Shown here: in pieces, positions 25,950-36,469 of the stretch
How the letters are laid out: the number at the start of each line of letters is the position of its first letter
Position numbering within the stretch: the stretch's first letter is position 1
Assembly: GCA_944320235.1 (NCBI GenBank)
Contig: CALUGQ010000032.1
Coordinates: forward strand, 101,665 to 165,664
Direction: 5' to 3'
DNA length: 64,000 nucleotides
From: an uncultured Prevotella sp.
GTDB taxonomy: Bacteria > Bacteroidota > Bacteroidia > Bacteroidales > Bacteroidaceae
The notes under the pieces: generated by a model
What the model was told of the DNA's origin: nothing
Databases searched by the model: none
The model's input: only the letters and a program-made list of their open reading frames with translations
Translations under genes and position numbers: made by a program

Positions 25950-28151
25950 ATGGACATTCCTGTAGTATTTTGGATCATTCCTGTCGCATCGTTATGTGCG
26001 CTCGGCATGGCATGGGCATTCTTCCGCCAGATGATGAAAGAGGACGAAGGCACACCACGCATGCGCGAAATTGCAGCTCACGTAAGAAGCGGAGCTATGG
26101 CTTACTTAAAACAACAATACAAAGTCGTCAGCATCGTATTCGTAATCCTGGCCATCATCTTTGCTTTCATGGCTTATGTCATGCATGTGCAAAACCCATG
26201 GGTTCCGTTTGCCTTCCTAACAGGCGGATTCTTTTCCGGCCTAGCCGGTTTCTTCGGCATGAAAACTGCCACATACGCTTCTGCCCGTACAGCTAACGCA
26301 GCGCGCAAGGGCCTTGACAAAGGCCTGAAAATAGCTTTCCGCAGCGGTGCGGTCATGGGGCTCGTGGTTGTAGGTCTTGGCCTACTGGACATAGCACTGT
26401 GGTTCATCGTGCTGGAAATTTTCTACAAGGGCGAGCACATGGCACTTGTCACCATAACCACAACAATGCTGACATTCGGCATGGGAGCTTCAACACAAGC
26501 ATTGTTTGCCCGTGTTGGCGGAGGGATTTACACAAAAGCCGCTGACGTGGGGGCTGACTTGGTTGGCAAGGTGGAAGCCAACATTCCAGAAGACGACCCG
26601 CGCAACCCGGCGACGATTGCCGACAACGTGGGCGACAACGTGGGCGACGTTGCAGGCATGGGGGCCGATCTCTACGAGAGCTACTGCGGCAGCATCCTCA
26701 GCACTGCCGCCATCGGTGCGACAGCATTCGCCCTAGACTCCGATATGCAGCTCAAAGCCGTGATCGCACCAATGGTCATAGCCGCAGTGGGCATATTCCT
26801 GTCACTGATTGGCATATTCCTTGTACGCACAAAAGAAGGAGCAACCATGAAAGAACTGCTGCACTCACTAAGCCTCGGCACGAATGTTGCGGCAGCCCTC
26901 ATTGCCGTCGCAACATTCGCGATTCTATATTTGATGCAGATTGAAAACTGGATTGGAGTTTCGTTCTCTGTATTAAGCGGACTGGCAGCTGGTGTCATAA
27001 TAGGCCAAGCCACAGAGTATTACACAAGCCACAGCTACAAACCAACACAGAAAATAGCAGAAGCTTCGAAAACAGGCCCAGCCACAGTGATAATAAAGGG
27101 CATCGGAACGGGGATGATCTCCACAATGATCCCGGTAGTCACCATATCTGTAGCCATCATGTTGAGCTATATGTTCGCCAACGGGTTCGACCTTACCATG
27201 AGCGCTGAAAGCATCTCCAAAGGCTTATATGGAATAGGCATTGCTGCGGTAGGCATGTTGTCGACACTCGGCATAACGCTCGCCACTGACGCTTACGGCC
27301 CAATAGCAGACAATGCTGGCGGCAATGCCGAAATGAGCGAACTCGGAGAAGGTGTGCGCCAACGCACCGATGCACTTGACGCATTGGGCAACACCACTGC
27401 GGCAACCGGCAAGGGATTCGCCATAGGCAGCGCTGCCTTAACCGCCCTGGCCCTACTAGCCTCGTATGTGGAAGAAATAAAGATAGCTATGCAACGAGCC
27501 ATCAACGACGGGCAAACATTCGTAGACCAAGCTGGCAACTTGTTTAACCCGACAACAGCAAACATGATAGACTTCATGGAATTCTTCCAAGTAAACCTGA
27601 TGAATCCAAAGGTGCTCGTTGGTGCATTTATTGGCGGTATGTCAGCTTTCTTGTTCTGTGGACTCACCATGGGAGCTGTAGGACGTGCGGCCCAAACCAT
27701 GGTAAACGAAGTGCGCAGGCAATTCCATGAAATTAAAGGCATACTGGAAGGCAAGGCAACCCCAAACTATGGACGCTGCGTGGAAATAAGCACACGGTCA
27801 GCCCAGCACGAAATGATATTACCCAGCCTACTGGCAATTATCATACCTATCATAGTGGGCATAGTGCTCGGCGTGGGCGGAGTCATGGGCCTGCTCGTTG
27901 GCGGACTTACCACCGGCTTCACACTCGCAGTATTCATGGCCAACTCTGGAGGGGCATGGGATAATGCCAAGAAGATGATAGAAGAAGGGCACTTTGGCGG
28001 CAAAGGCACCGAGTGCCATAAAGCGACAATCGTTGGCGACACTGTCGGCGACCCGTTTAAAGACACATCTGGCCCATCGCTCAACATTCTCATAAAACTC
28101 ATGTCTATGGTGAGCATCGTAATGGCTGGACTAACGATAGCCTTTATATAA
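25950..28151 (+). CDS. hppA: Membrane-bound ion-pumping pyrophosphatase (K+-dependent type)
   Basis: 733 residues from the ATG at 25950; the frame opens with a TTG at 25944 but ATG is preferred. About 16 transmembrane helices. PPi-binding signatures are clear: [42 protein letters not shown], and [11 protein letters not shown] with the late [14 protein letters not shown]. The segment [10 protein letters not shown] has Ala where K+-independent enzymes have Lys, pointing to the K+-dependent group, which includes Na+ and Na+/H+ pumps. It hydrolyses PPi to drive ion export at the inner membrane. Confidence 0.95.
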   Translation: MDIPVVFWIIPVASLCALGMAWAFFRQMMKEDEGTPRMREIAAHVRSGAMAYLKQQYKVVSIVFVILAIIFAFMAYVMHVQNPWVPFAFLTGGFFSGLAGFFGMKTATYASARTANAARKGLDKGLKIAFRSGAVMGLVVVGLGLLDIALWFIVLEIFYKGEHMALVTITTTMLTFGMGASTQALFARVGGGIYTKAADVGADLVGKVEANIPEDDPRNPATIADNVGDNVGDVAGMGADLYESYCGSILSTAAIGATAFALDSDMQLKAVIAPMVIAAVGIFLSLIGIFLVRTKEGATMKELLHSLSLGTNVAAALIAVATFAILYLMQIENWIGVSFSVLSGLAAGVIIGQATEYYTSHSYKPTQKIAEASKTGPATVIIKGIGTGMISTMIPVVTISVAIMLSYMFANGFDLTMSAESISKGLYGIGIAAVGMLSTLGITLATDAYGPIADNAGGNAEMSELGEGVRQRTDALDALGNTTAATGKGFAIGSAALTALALLASYVEEIKIAMQRAINDGQTFVDQAGNLFNPTTANMIDFMEFFQVNLMNPKVLVGAFIGGMSAFLFCGLTMGAVGRAAQTMVNEVRRQFHEIKGILEGKATPNYGRCVEISTRSAQHEMILPSLLAIIIPIIVGIVLGVGGVMGLLVGGLTTGFTLAVFMANSGGAWDNAKKMIEEGHFGGKGTECHKATIVGDTVGDPFKDTSGPSLNILIKLMSMVSIVMAGLTIAFI

Positions 28152-28176
28152 ATTGCCAAACTTGTTTTTACAAGAA

Positions 28177-28237
28177 AAGCAGCCTCCTTGCAGACATAGT
28201 GTGACGCCATGGCCTGGCCTAAGCAAGGAGGTTGCTT
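28177..28237 (+). terminator. Terminator after hppA
   Basis: AAGCAGCCTCCTTGC and GCAAGGAGGTTGCTT form a 15-bp stem with one mismatch around a loop of about 31 nt, 25 bp after the hppA stop. TTCATTT follows. Confidence 0.7.
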
Positions 28238-28430
28238 CATTTATGACAACACCATAAAAAAGCACTTTGCAAGCCACCTATATAGTTGACTTTACTGCAT
28301 AAATGCAGAAACAGCTGTAAAACATACAAAATACCAAGCTCTTATGAACGGCCTTGGATTCACAATCAAGATTTAAGAACCTTCGACAATATAATATAGA
28401 CAAAGCTCTCATAAGATCGTTTCACAAACC

Positions 28431-29222
28431 TTAGTTCACAGTCAAATGGAAACACCCCTGTTTCACTTCATACTTCACATAGCAACGGCCTTGCTGCCGA
28501 AAATCCCGGAGAACCTCACTGAGCACCCATTTTAGTGTATCATTACGCACTTGACGACGTTTCGGGCCATCAGGATCTTCTACGGTCTTGTAACGGTTAT
28601 AACATATATCAATGGTCGTGCCATACAAATGGCAACTGTTTTCAGTTGCATTTCCGTTTCTCTTCCGAAGATTGGCCACGTCATCTTTTGTGCGAAGCAC
28701 ACTGGTCACAATTATTTTATGAAGCGGGATGCCTTTAATGTAAAGACTGTCGAAATATGCCTGCCCGATATCCTGCAACAACACAGCGGCTTTAGGAACG
28801 AGGTAAGGAATGCTGCTCCGCAGTGGGTCAATGTGGTAATATGGATTAGAGCCGACATAAACAAGCTCGTCCATACGACGTTCGGCTTCCGTGCGATTTG
28901 CCACAGGATCAACCCCGTTGCGAGCAGCTGCCTCAAGCTGAATGTCGTTGTTATCAGGAAACGTTCCCCTAAACGACGGAACACTATATATCCGATGCCT
29001 AACGACGCTGCTTTCTGTTTTGTGTAACGGTCTTTCTTCAATAGCAGCACCGCCCACGACTGGACTCATCGCAACATCAGAACTGTCTATAACAGAATCA
29101 TAGGCACTGGCACTTTCTACTGAAACCGGTTCGGCCACGCCAGGAAACACGCATCGTACAAGCGCCAATACAGCAACAACACACACAAAGCCTTGAAGAT
29201 ATCTGTTTTTTGATATGCTCAT
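28431..29222 (-). CDS. DUF5715-like exported protein with M15/LAS peptidase-like motifs
   Basis: 263 residues, with one N-terminal hydrophobic segment (about 10-28) acting as signal or anchor. The C-terminal half (about 140-263) has SVLRTKDDVANLRKRNGNAT, then NSCHLYGTTIDICYNRY and the final GCFHLTVN. The spacing resembles LAS/M15 peptidases (SxHxxGxAxD...H), where His, Asp and the last His bind zinc. It could trim peptide cross-links in the periplasm, but activity is unproven. The gene is alone; a repeat-free A+T-rich gap with divergent promoters separates it from phoH. Confidence 0.72.
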   Translation of the reverse strand: MSISKNRYLQGFVCVVAVLALVRCVFPGVAEPVSVESASAYDSVIDSSDVAMSPVVGGAAIEERPLHKTESSVVRHRIYSVPSFRGTFPDNNDIQLEAAARNGVDPVANRTEAERRMDELVYVGSNPYYHIDPLRSSIPYLVPKAAVLLQDIGQAYFDSLYIKGIPLHKIIVTSVLRTKDDVANLRKRNGNATENSCHLYGTTIDICYNRYKTVEDPDGPKRRQVRNDTLKWVLSEVLRDFRQQGRCYVKYEVKQGCFHLTVN

Positions 29223-29423
29223 AAATTATAGACATAATAAAACTAATGCAAAGGTAGCACTTTTATTTCAAATAAGATTGCATTTAAAAGTAAAATCACA
29301 TATACACCCAAAGCTCCCAGCCCAAGCATAGCCAGCACCTCCATAATACTACAGAAAAGTGCACATGGACAACTAATACATTAAAAAGAGAATAAAAAAT
29401 AGCAAGATATTAAAAAGTTTCTG

Positions 29424-29461
29424 TAATTTTGCAGATGGAATTTAACGGCATCGAAAATTGA
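29424..29461 (+). promoter_or_regulatory. phoH promoter element and 8-codon leader ORF
   Basis: TAATTTTG at 29424-29431 is a -7 element. A frame of ATG (29435) plus seven codons (MEFNGIEN) ends at TGA 29459-29461, overlapping the TTG start of phoH at 29458. The ATG sits at or before the likely transcription start, so the short ORF may be chance; if translated it would be coupled to phoH. Confidence 0.45.
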
Positions 29462-30408
29462 TAGAGAAACATATCGTACTTGAGGACATTGATCCTGTCA
29501 TATTCTACGGAGTGAACAATACTCACCTGCAGATGATAAAGGCACTTTTCCCGAAATTGAGGATTGTCGGACGCGACAATGTAATCCGAGTACTTGGTGA
29601 CGAAAAACAAATGTGTGCCTTTGAAGAGAACATAGAGACCATGCGCAAGCATGTCTTGAAGTTTAACTCTCTGAAAGCTGAAGACATAGTCAATATTGTC
29701 AATGGGCATAAAACTCAAGACGAAATACCAGACGGGGTTATAGTCTACAGCGTAAGCGGCAGGGCGGTAAAAGCAAGAAGCGAAAACCAGCAGAAACTCA
29801 TAGACTGCTACTCACACAACGATATGGTATTTGCCGTGGGGCCAGCCGGAACAGGCAAGACATACTTAAGCATAGCCTTGGCTGTAAAGGCCCTCAAGGA
29901 AAAAAACATAAAAAAAATCGTGTTAAGCCGCCCCGCAGTAGAAGCAGGCGAAAAGCTTGGCTTTCTGCCCGGTGACATGAAAGAAAAGATAGACCCTTAC
30001 CTGCAACCGTTGTATGACGCACTTGAAGACATGATCCCCCCGGCACGCCTCCAAGAATTGATGGAGAAGCACGTGATACAAATTGCTCCACTGGCATTCA
30101 TGCGCGGAAGGACACTGAGTGATGCTGTCGTAATATTGGATGAAGCCCAGAACACCACACCTGCGCAAATACGTATGTTCTTGACCCGCATGGGTTGGAA
30201 CACAAAGATGATAATCACAGGCGACATGACCCAAATTGACTTGCCACGCGAACAAAACAGCGGACTGAAGGAAGCACTTGCCATCTTGGACGGGATAGAA
30301 GGCATTGGGGTTGTCCATCTTAATAAAAAAGACATCGTTCGCCACAAACTTGTTACGCGGATAGTCAATGCATACGAATCTTTTGACAAAGCAAATAAAA
30401 CAAAATAA
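29458..30408 (+). CDS. phoH: PhoH-family ATPase
   Basis: 316 residues starting at TTG (29458), which fits the family N-terminus [13 protein letters not shown] directly after it; no in-frame ATG fits better. An N-terminal KH-like region precedes the P-loop NTPase (from about 110): Walker [12 protein letters not shown], then [12 protein letters not shown], Walker [11 protein letters not shown] and GDMTQIDLP. PhoH proteins are linked to RNA metabolism (often alongside YbeY), but the exact role is unclear. It heads an operon with purC 9 bp downstream. Confidence 0.9.
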   Translation: MIEKHIVLEDIDPVIFYGVNNTHLQMIKALFPKLRIVGRDNVIRVLGDEKQMCAFEENIETMRKHVLKFNSLKAEDIVNIVNGHKTQDEIPDGVIVYSVSGRAVKARSENQQKLIDCYSHNDMVFAVGPAGTGKTYLSIALAVKALKEKNIKKIVLSRPAVEAGEKLGFLPGDMKEKIDPYLQPLYDALEDMIPPARLQELMEKHVIQIAPLAFMRGRTLSDAVVILDEAQNTTPAQIRMFLTRMGWNTKMIITGDMTQIDLPREQNSGLKEALAILDGIEGIGVVHLNKKDIVRHKLVTRIVNAYESFDKANKTK

Positions 30409-30416
30409 TTACAGAA

Positions 30417-31364
30417 ATGAAAGCATTAACAAGCACAGACTTTCAATTTGAAGGCCAAAAAAGCGTTTATCACGGTAAAGTCCGCGATGTGTACAACATA
30501 AATGATGACCTTTTGGTCATGGTGGCAACAGACAGAATATCGGCATTTGACGTTGTACTGCCCAAAGGAATACCCTTCAAAGGGCAAGTATTGAACCAAA
30601 TAGCCGCAAAGTTTCTTGACGCAACAAGCGACATCTGCCCAAACTGGAAACTGGCCACACCCGACCCGATGGTTACAATCGGACTGAAATGTGAGGGTTT
30701 CCGGGTTGAAATGATTATCCGCTCAATACTTACAGGCTCGGCATGGAGGGAATATAAAAACGGTTGCCGAGAGATTTGCGGCGTGAAACTCCCCGAAGGA
30801 ATGAAAGAGAACCAAAAGTTCCCCGAGCCAATAATAACTCCGACAACCAAAGCTGACGAAGGGCACGACCTCAACATCTCCAAAGAAGAGATAATCGCCC
30901 AAGGCATAATGAGCGCTGAAGACTACGCCATCGTGGAAGACTATACAAGGAAACTGTTTGCCCGCGGGCAGGAAATAGCAGCAAAGCAAGGCTTGATACT
31001 TGTAGACACGAAATATGAGTTTGGCAAGAGAGACGGCAAGATTTACCTCATAGACGAAATCCACACCCCCGACTCAAGCCGCTATTTCTATGCTGACGGC
31101 TACGAGGAAAAATTCAAAAATGGCGAGCCGCAACGCCAACTTTCAAAAGAATTCGTTCGTCAATGGCTCATTGAGCACAACTTCATGAACCAGCCAGGAC
31201 AGACAATGCCAGAAATTACAGATGAATATGCCAATAGCGTGAGTGAAAGGTACATTGAACTGTATGAGCACATCACGGGCGAGACATTTGACAAAGCTGC
31301 CGAAGACGGCGACATAGCTGCCCGCATAGAAAAGAACGTAACGACGTATCTCAAGACGCGATAA
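30417..31364 (+). CDS. purC: SAICAR synthase
   Basis: 315 residues, joining CAIR and aspartate with ATP to give SAICAR in purine synthesis. Recognisable segments are GKVRDVY near the N-terminus, [13 protein letters not shown], the conserved [10 protein letters not shown], and [12 protein letters not shown]. It is the long form (about 315 residues) of the enzyme. It follows phoH and is followed by menG 40 bp later. Confidence 0.95.
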   Translation: MKALTSTDFQFEGQKSVYHGKVRDVYNINDDLLVMVATDRISAFDVVLPKGIPFKGQVLNQIAAKFLDATSDICPNWKLATPDPMVTIGLKCEGFRVEMIIRSILTGSAWREYKNGCREICGVKLPEGMKENQKFPEPIITPTTKADEGHDLNISKEEIIAQGIMSAEDYAIVEDYTRKLFARGQEIAAKQGLILVDTKYEFGKRDGKIYLIDEIHTPDSSRYFYADGYEEKFKNGEPQRQLSKEFVRQWLIEHNFMNQPGQTMPEITDEYANSVSERYIELYEHITGETFDKAAEDGDIAARIEKNVTTYLKTR

Positions 31365-31404
31365 GCCACAATCAGCGCGAAACGACCACGTCCAGGCGAA
31401 GTAG

Positions 31405-32139
31405 ATGTACAGACAAGAAGAAATAAAACCATATAGCGGCCATGAGAGCAAGGGCAAACAGGTAGAACACATGTTCGACCAGATTGCCCACTCTTATGAC
31501 ACGCTCAACCATAGACTATCGTGGGATATTGACAAGCGTTGGAGACGGGAAGCCATCAAGAAACTACTGCCGTACAAACCAGACAGGATTCTTGACGTCG
31601 CAACAGGGACAGGTGACTTCGCCATACTATCGGCAAAGATGCTAAGGCCATCCAAACTCATTGGCATCGACCTTAGCGAAGGAATGATGGACATTGGCAA
31701 AAAGAAAGTTTCCACAGAAAAACTTGGCAATGTCATCTCTTTCGTAAAAGGCGATTGCCTTGCATTGCCATTTGCCGATGAAAGCTTTGATGCCGTAACA
31801 TCTGCCTTTGGCATCAGAAATTTTGAGAGCTTGGACAAAGGACTAAAAGAAATGTACCGTGTATTGAAGAAAGGAGGCGCACTGTGCATTATCGAATTGA
31901 CAACACCGGTTTGCTTTCCTATGAAGCAACTGTTCAAAATCTATTCCCATACCATCCTGCCAATGTACGGCAGGATAATATCCAAGGATAAAGACGCTTA
32001 TAGATATCTAACCGCGTCAATTGAAGCATTCCCACAAGGGGAAACTATGGTGGGCATTATTAAAAGTGCGGGATTCAATGCCGCATCATTCAAGCGAATG
32101 ACTTTTGGCATCTGCACCATATACATTGCAACAAAATAA
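31405..32139 (+). CDS. menG: Demethylmenaquinone methyltransferase
   Basis: 244 residues of the UbiE/MenG family, making the last methylation of menaquinone. Motif [29 protein letters not shown], and the ubiE signatures [18 protein letters not shown] and GMPLPTPE-like [14 protein letters not shown] are visible. In an anaerobe it serves menaquinone-dependent fumarate respiration. It is followed by aroE after 11 bp, which is sensible because chorismate feeds menaquinone synthesis. Confidence 0.93.
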   Translation: MYRQEEIKPYSGHESKGKQVEHMFDQIAHSYDTLNHRLSWDIDKRWRREAIKKLLPYKPDRILDVATGTGDFAILSAKMLRPSKLIGIDLSEGMMDIGKKKVSTEKLGNVISFVKGDCLALPFADESFDAVTSAFGIRNFESLDKGLKEMYRVLKKGGALCIIELTTPVCFPMKQLFKIYSHTILPMYGRIISKDKDAYRYLTASIEAFPQGETMVGIIKSAGFNAASFKRMTFGICTIYIATK

Positions 32140-32150
32140 CCAATCACTCT

Positions 32151-32900
32151 ATGGACAAATACGGTCTAATAGGCTATCCGCTCGGCCATTCTTTCTCAAA
32201 CGTCTATTTCAACCAGAAATTCACTGACGAAAAGATTGATGCCATTTACGAGAAATTCGAAATACCGACAATAGACTTATTGCCGGAAGTAATTGACTCT
32301 AACCCTAACCTACGCGGGCTAAACGTAACAATACCATACAAACAGAAAGTGTTGCCTTTCCTTGATGCCATCAGCCCCGAAGCCAGGGCGATAGGAGCAG
32401 TGAACGTTATCAAGGTGACGCGCGATGGTACGAAAATTTCTCTGAAAGGGTACAATTCGGATGTGATTGGGTTCACCAAGAGCATTGAACCCATGCTAGA
32501 CAAAACTCACACCAAAGCACTGATCTTAGGTACGGGCGGAGCGTCTAAAGCCGTTGACTATGGCCTCAAGTCGCTTGGACTTGAAACCATATTCGTAAGC
32601 CGATTCCAACGTCCGGGTACAATACAATATGAAGATATCACTCCCAACGTGATAAAAGAGTACAATGTCATAGTCAACTGTACTCCTTGCGGGATGTACC
32701 CCAATACAGAAGAATGCCCCAACCTACCATACCAAGCAATGGACAATCATACTATTCTTTACGACGTGATATACAACCCAGACACCACTCTATTCATGAA
32801 AAAAGGGGCAGAACACGGAGCCAACACCAAGAACGGCCTTGAAATGCTCCTCTTGCAAGCCTTTGCAAGCTGGGAGTTCTGGAACGGGAAAGAATTATAA
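32151..32900 (+). CDS. aroE: Shikimate dehydrogenase
   Basis: 249 residues, reducing 3-dehydroshikimate with NADPH. The substrate domain shows GYPLGHSFSNVYFN and NVTIPYKQKVLPFLD (catalytic Lys), the nucleotide domain GTGGASKAV, and the C-terminus GLEMLLLQAFASWEFW. Slightly short but complete. Part of the phoH-pyrF operon. Confidence 0.94.
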   Translation: MDKYGLIGYPLGHSFSNVYFNQKFTDEKIDAIYEKFEIPTIDLLPEVIDSNPNLRGLNVTIPYKQKVLPFLDAISPEARAIGAVNVIKVTRDGTKISLKGYNSDVIGFTKSIEPMLDKTHTKALILGTGGASKAVDYGLKSLGLETIFVSRFQRPGTIQYEDITPNVIKEYNVIVNCTPCGMYPNTEECPNLPYQAMDNHTILYDVIYNPDTTLFMKKGAEHGANTKNGLEMLLLQAFASWEFWNGKEL

Positions 32901-32951
32901 TGCGTTCACATCACGTGCAAGAACTGTCAACTAACACAACTATCAAAGCAT

Positions 32952-34124
32952 ATGAACAACAACAATCGATACATGATGCGCGGTGTCAGTGCGGCAAAAG
33001 AAGACGTACACAACGCCATCAAAAACATAGACAAAGGCATATTCCCACAGGCATTCTGCAAAATCATCCCTGACATACTGGGAGGCGACCCTGAATATTG
33101 TAACATAATGCATGCCGACGGAGCGGGAACGAAGTCGTCACTTGCTTACACTTACTGGAAAGAAACTGGCGACCTGAGCGTATGGAAAGGCATTGCCCAA
33201 GACTCGCTCATAATGAACACTGACGACCTGCTGTGCGTCGGAGCCGTAGATAACATTCTTGTGTCGAGCACCATCGGAAGAAACAAGATGCTCGTACCAG
33301 GGGAAGTCATCTCAGCTATCATAAACGGCACGGATGAACTGTTGCAACAAATGCGCGACATGGGCATAGGCATATATGCCACTGGAGGCGAGACAGCCGA
33401 TATAGGCGACCTTGTGCGCACAATTGTGGTTGACACCACTGTAACTTGCCGCATGAAGCGCAGCGACGTGATAAACAATGCGAACATCCGCCCAGGCGAT
33501 GTAATCGTGGGGCTAGCCTCATACGGCAAAGCAAATTATGAAAGCAGCTACAACGGTGGCATGGGCAGCAACGGCCTTACCAGTGCACGCCACGATGTAT
33601 TCGCAAAATACCTGGCCGAGAAATATCCCGAAAGTTATGACCATGCGGTGCCGAGAGAGCTTGTATACAGTGGCCATTACCATCTTGACCAGCCAATAGA
33701 CGGCCTGGACGTAAATGCCGGGCAGCTGGTTTTATCCCCCACTCGCACATACGCCCCCGCAATAAAGGTCATTCTCGACGCTCACCGCCACGAAATACAC
33801 GGAATGGTTCACTGCACAGGAGGTGCACAGACAAAAGTGCTCCATTTCGTGGGTGAGAACTGCCGGGTTGTTAAAGACAACATGTTCGCCATTCCCCCGT
33901 TGTTCAAGATTATACATGAAGAAAGCAACACAGCCTGGGAAGAAATGTACAAGGTGTTCAACATGGGTCACCGCATGGAAATATACGTCAGCCCCAAGCT
34001 TGCTGACGACATAATAGCAATTAGCAACAGCTTTGGCATCGAGGCACAGGTTGTCGGACACATCGAAGAAGGAAAGAAAAGCCTTTCTATCAAAAGCGAA
34101 TTCGGAACATTTGAATATCAATGA
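32952..34124 (+). CDS. purM: Phosphoribosylformylglycinamidine cyclo-ligase (AIR synthase)
   Basis: 390 residues. The PurM fold is shown by DGAGTKSSLAY, MNTDDLLCVGA, GIGIYATGGETADIG, GDVIVGLASYGKANYESSYNGGMGSNG, and GMVHCTGGAQTKVL. It closes the imidazole ring of purines using ATP. It is about 40 residues longer than E. coli PurM, typical for Bacteroidetes. The TGA stop overlaps the prfA start. Confidence 0.93.
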   Translation: MNNNNRYMMRGVSAAKEDVHNAIKNIDKGIFPQAFCKIIPDILGGDPEYCNIMHADGAGTKSSLAYTYWKETGDLSVWKGIAQDSLIMNTDDLLCVGAVDNILVSSTIGRNKMLVPGEVISAIINGTDELLQQMRDMGIGIYATGGETADIGDLVRTIVVDTTVTCRMKRSDVINNANIRPGDVIVGLASYGKANYESSYNGGMGSNGLTSARHDVFAKYLAEKYPESYDHAVPRELVYSGHYHLDQPIDGLDVNAGQLVLSPTRTYAPAIKVILDAHRHEIHGMVHCTGGAQTKVLHFVGENCRVVKDNMFAIPPLFKIIHEESNTAWEEMYKVFNMGHRMEIYVSPKLADDIIAISNSFGIEAQVVGHIEEGKKSLSIKSEFGTFEYQ

Positions 34125-35242
34125 TGGCAATTACCGAAAACAACAGCATACTGGAAAAACTTGAAGGCCTTGTGAGCCGATACGAGGAAGTGGCAACGCT
34201 GATAACCGACCCCTCTGTGATTGCAGACCAGGAACGCTACGTCAAGCTAACACGCGAATACAAGGAGCTGGGTGAAATCATGGATGCCAGGAAGCGTTAC
34301 ATTAGCTGCCTAAACTCCATTGCTGAGGCAAAAGACATACTGGCCAACGAGAGCGACCCGGAAATGAAAGAGATGGCACGCGAAGAACTCTCTGTAAACG
34401 AGACTTTGCAGCCCGAGATTGAAGACGAGATAAAGCTGGCCCTCATCCCTAAAGACCCAGAGGATGCAAAAAACGTGCAGATGGAGATAAGGGCCGGGAC
34501 TGGCGGCGACGAAGCGGCGTTGTTTGCAGGCGACTTATTCCAAATGTACAAAAAATTCTGCGATTCAAAAGGCTGGTCGCTATCAATAACAAGCGTCAGC
34601 GAAGGTGCCGTAGGCGGTTTCAAGGAAATAGATTTCGCCGTGAGCGGCGACAACGTTTACGGCACACTTAAATATGAATCGGGGGTTCACCGCGTACAAC
34701 GAGTGCCAGCCACGGAAACCCAAGGGCGGATGCACACCAGTGCGGCCACCGTTGCCGTACTGCCTGAGGCCGACAAGTTTGAAGTAAACATAAATGAAGG
34801 AGACATTAAATGGGACACCTTCCGCAGTTCCGGAGCCGGTGGGCAGAACGTGAACAAAGTGGAATCGGGTGTTCGCTTGCGCTACCCGTGGAAAAACCCC
34901 AACACTGGCGAAACAGAAGAAATACTGATAGAGTGTACTGAAACGCGCGACCAGCCTAAAAACAAGGAGCGTGCGCTTTCACGCCTGCGCACATTCATTT
35001 ATGACCGTGAGCACCAAAAATACATCGACGACATTGCAAACCGCCGAAAGACACTCGTCTCCACAGGTGACCGCAGTGCAAAAATACGTACTTACAACTT
35101 CCCGCAAGGACGTGTGACCGACCACCGAATAGGCTATACCACACATGATTTGCAGGGCTTTCTCGGCGGCGACATACAAGACATGATTGACGCACTGACA
35201 GTAGCAGAAAACGCTGAGAGAATGAAAGCAAATGAACTTTAA
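34121..35242 (+). CDS. prfA: Peptide chain release factor 1
   Basis: About 372 residues; release factor for UAA and UAG. The GGQ catalytic loop is in SGAGGQNVNKVES, and the RF1-type stop-codon reader is the PAT in QRVPATETQGRMH. An N-terminal coiled-coil region (1-100) precedes them. The start is either the ATG at 34121 (overlap ATGA with purM) or at 34124. The PrmC methyltransferase that modifies this Gln was not found in the window. Confidence 0.96.
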   Translation: MMAITENNSILEKLEGLVSRYEEVATLITDPSVIADQERYVKLTREYKELGEIMDARKRYISCLNSIAEAKDILANESDPEMKEMAREELSVNETLQPEIEDEIKLALIPKDPEDAKNVQMEIRAGTGGDEAALFAGDLFQMYKKFCDSKGWSLSITSVSEGAVGGFKEIDFAVSGDNVYGTLKYESGVHRVQRVPATETQGRMHTSAATVAVLPEADKFEVNINEGDIKWDTFRSSGAGGQNVNKVESGVRLRYPWKNPNTGETEEILIECTETRDQPKNKERALSRLRTFIYDREHQKYIDDIANRRKTLVSTGDRSAKIRTYNFPQGRVTDHRIGYTTHDLQGFLGGDIQDMIDALTVAENAERMKANEL

Positions 35243-35263
35243 ACAAGCTAACACCATCACGAC

Positions 35264-36085
35264 ATGGACAAAAAAGAACTGACAGAACAGATATTCAGCA
35301 AGAAAACATTCTTGTGCGTAGGCCTTGACACCGACACAAGGAAGATACCACAACACCTGCTGGCAGAGAAAGACCCTATATTTGCATTCAACAAAGCCAT
35401 AATCGATGCAACGGCAGACTTCTGCATTGCCTACAAACCCAACCTTGCTTTTTATGAGGCTGCCGGCATTAAAGGACTGGCGGCTTTCCAAAAAACAGTG
35501 GCATACATTAAGGCATTCTATCCACAGCACTTCATAATAGCCGACGCAAAGCGTGGCGACATCGGCAACACATCGGCAATGTACGCCAGGACTTTCTTCG
35601 ACGAATACAACGTTGATGCACTGACTGTAGCCCCATATATGGGTGAAGACAGCGTGACCCCTTTCCTTTCATACACAGGCAAATGGGTAATACTGCTCGC
35701 ACTGACAAGCAACAAAGGCTCACACGATTTCCAACTTACAACCGACAACTGCGGCGAACGCCTGTTTGAGAAAGTGCTCAAGGCTTCACAGCAATGGGGA
35801 ACGGCCGATAACATGATGTATGTTGTCGGTGCCACACAAGGAAAGATGTTTGAAGACATCCGCAAAGTAGCCCCTACACATTTCCTGCTCGTACCAGGCG
35901 TAGGAGCACAGGGCGGCAGCCTGCAGGAGGTGTGCAGATACGGCATGACAACAGACTGCGGACTGATTGTCAATTCATCGCGAGGCATAATATATGCAGA
36001 CAGCAGCAAAAACTTTGCCGCCGCAGCGGCCGAGAAAGCACGCGAGCTACAAGGTGAGATGGCTTGCGAGCTGGCCCAACTATAA
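35264..36085 (+). CDS. pyrF: Orotidine-5'-phosphate decarboxylase
   Basis: 273 residues, making UMP from OMP. It is of the longer type 2 family seen in Bacteroidetes and actinobacteria, with [14 protein letters not shown] at the N-terminus and the catalytic [16 protein letters not shown] (Asp-Lys-Asp). GQGGSLQE-like [12 protein letters not shown] binds phosphate. Last gene of the operon; a strong terminator follows. Confidence 0.95.
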   Translation: MDKKELTEQIFSKKTFLCVGLDTDTRKIPQHLLAEKDPIFAFNKAIIDATADFCIAYKPNLAFYEAAGIKGLAAFQKTVAYIKAFYPQHFIIADAKRGDIGNTSAMYARTFFDEYNVDALTVAPYMGEDSVTPFLSYTGKWVILLALTSNKGSHDFQLTTDNCGERLFEKVLKASQQWGTADNMMYVVGATQGKMFEDIRKVAPTHFLLVPGVGAQGGSLQEVCRYGMTTDCGLIVNSSRGIIYADSSKNFAAAAAEKARELQGEMACELAQL

Positions 36086-36110
36086 CATTGATGGCAAGTA
36101 GGTACAACAC

Positions 36111-36158
36111 AAAAAGGAATCCGCACACTGCGCCATGCAGTCTGCGGACTCCTTTTTG
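36111..36158 (+). terminator. Terminator of the phoH-pyrF operon
   Basis: AAAAAGGAATCCGCA and TGCGGACTCCTTTTT pair over 14 of 15 positions around a 17-nt loop, 25 bp after pyrF, ending in a T-run. It is a canonical intrinsic terminator. Confidence 0.85.
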
Positions 36159-36199
36159 TAAAGAAATATCCCGACAATGGGACAACCACACTACCATCT

Positions 36200-36370
36200 G
36201 GCAGCCAATGAGTTAAATGGCAAGCCCCACTGCATTGCAAAACCAACCATTTCAATGTGCAAAACAGTCCGTGATGCAAGGCTAAAAGCCCTGTTTGGCA
36301 AAACGGAACGGCCATTCAATGCCGACAAGGCAACCATTGTAAATTTATATTACCATTGCAACTGCTAAAT
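36200..36370. repeat. Intergenic repeat-like block C
   Basis: Noncoding DNA between the pyrF terminator and the HD gene. AACCAACCATTTCAATGTGC at 36241-36260 matches block A (1918-1937) in 18 of 20 bases; GCAAGGCTAAAAGCCC and TTTGGCAAAACGG recall GCAAGCTAAAACGCC and TTGCCAAACGG in A. The 384-bp gap (36086-36469) has no other feature than the terminator; the open frame extending upstream from the HD gene to 36356 overlaps this block and is not counted as coding. Confidence 0.4.
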
Positions 36371-36469
36371 GTCGGCAATCACCACATGCGCTACCACCAG
36401 GCCATGGACCACCCGCAAATGCCACCAAACCAAATAACGCAATTCCAACGACAAGACAAGACACAAGGC

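Noticed and set aside
35518-36315. 265-codon minus-strand open frame across pyrF
   Set aside because: pyrF is unambiguous on the plus strand; this frame is a shadow and runs past the operon terminator.
36356-36469. Upstream 38-codon extension of the HD gene
   Set aside because: It crosses the intergenic repeat-like block, and the family begins at the MNDSKI start.
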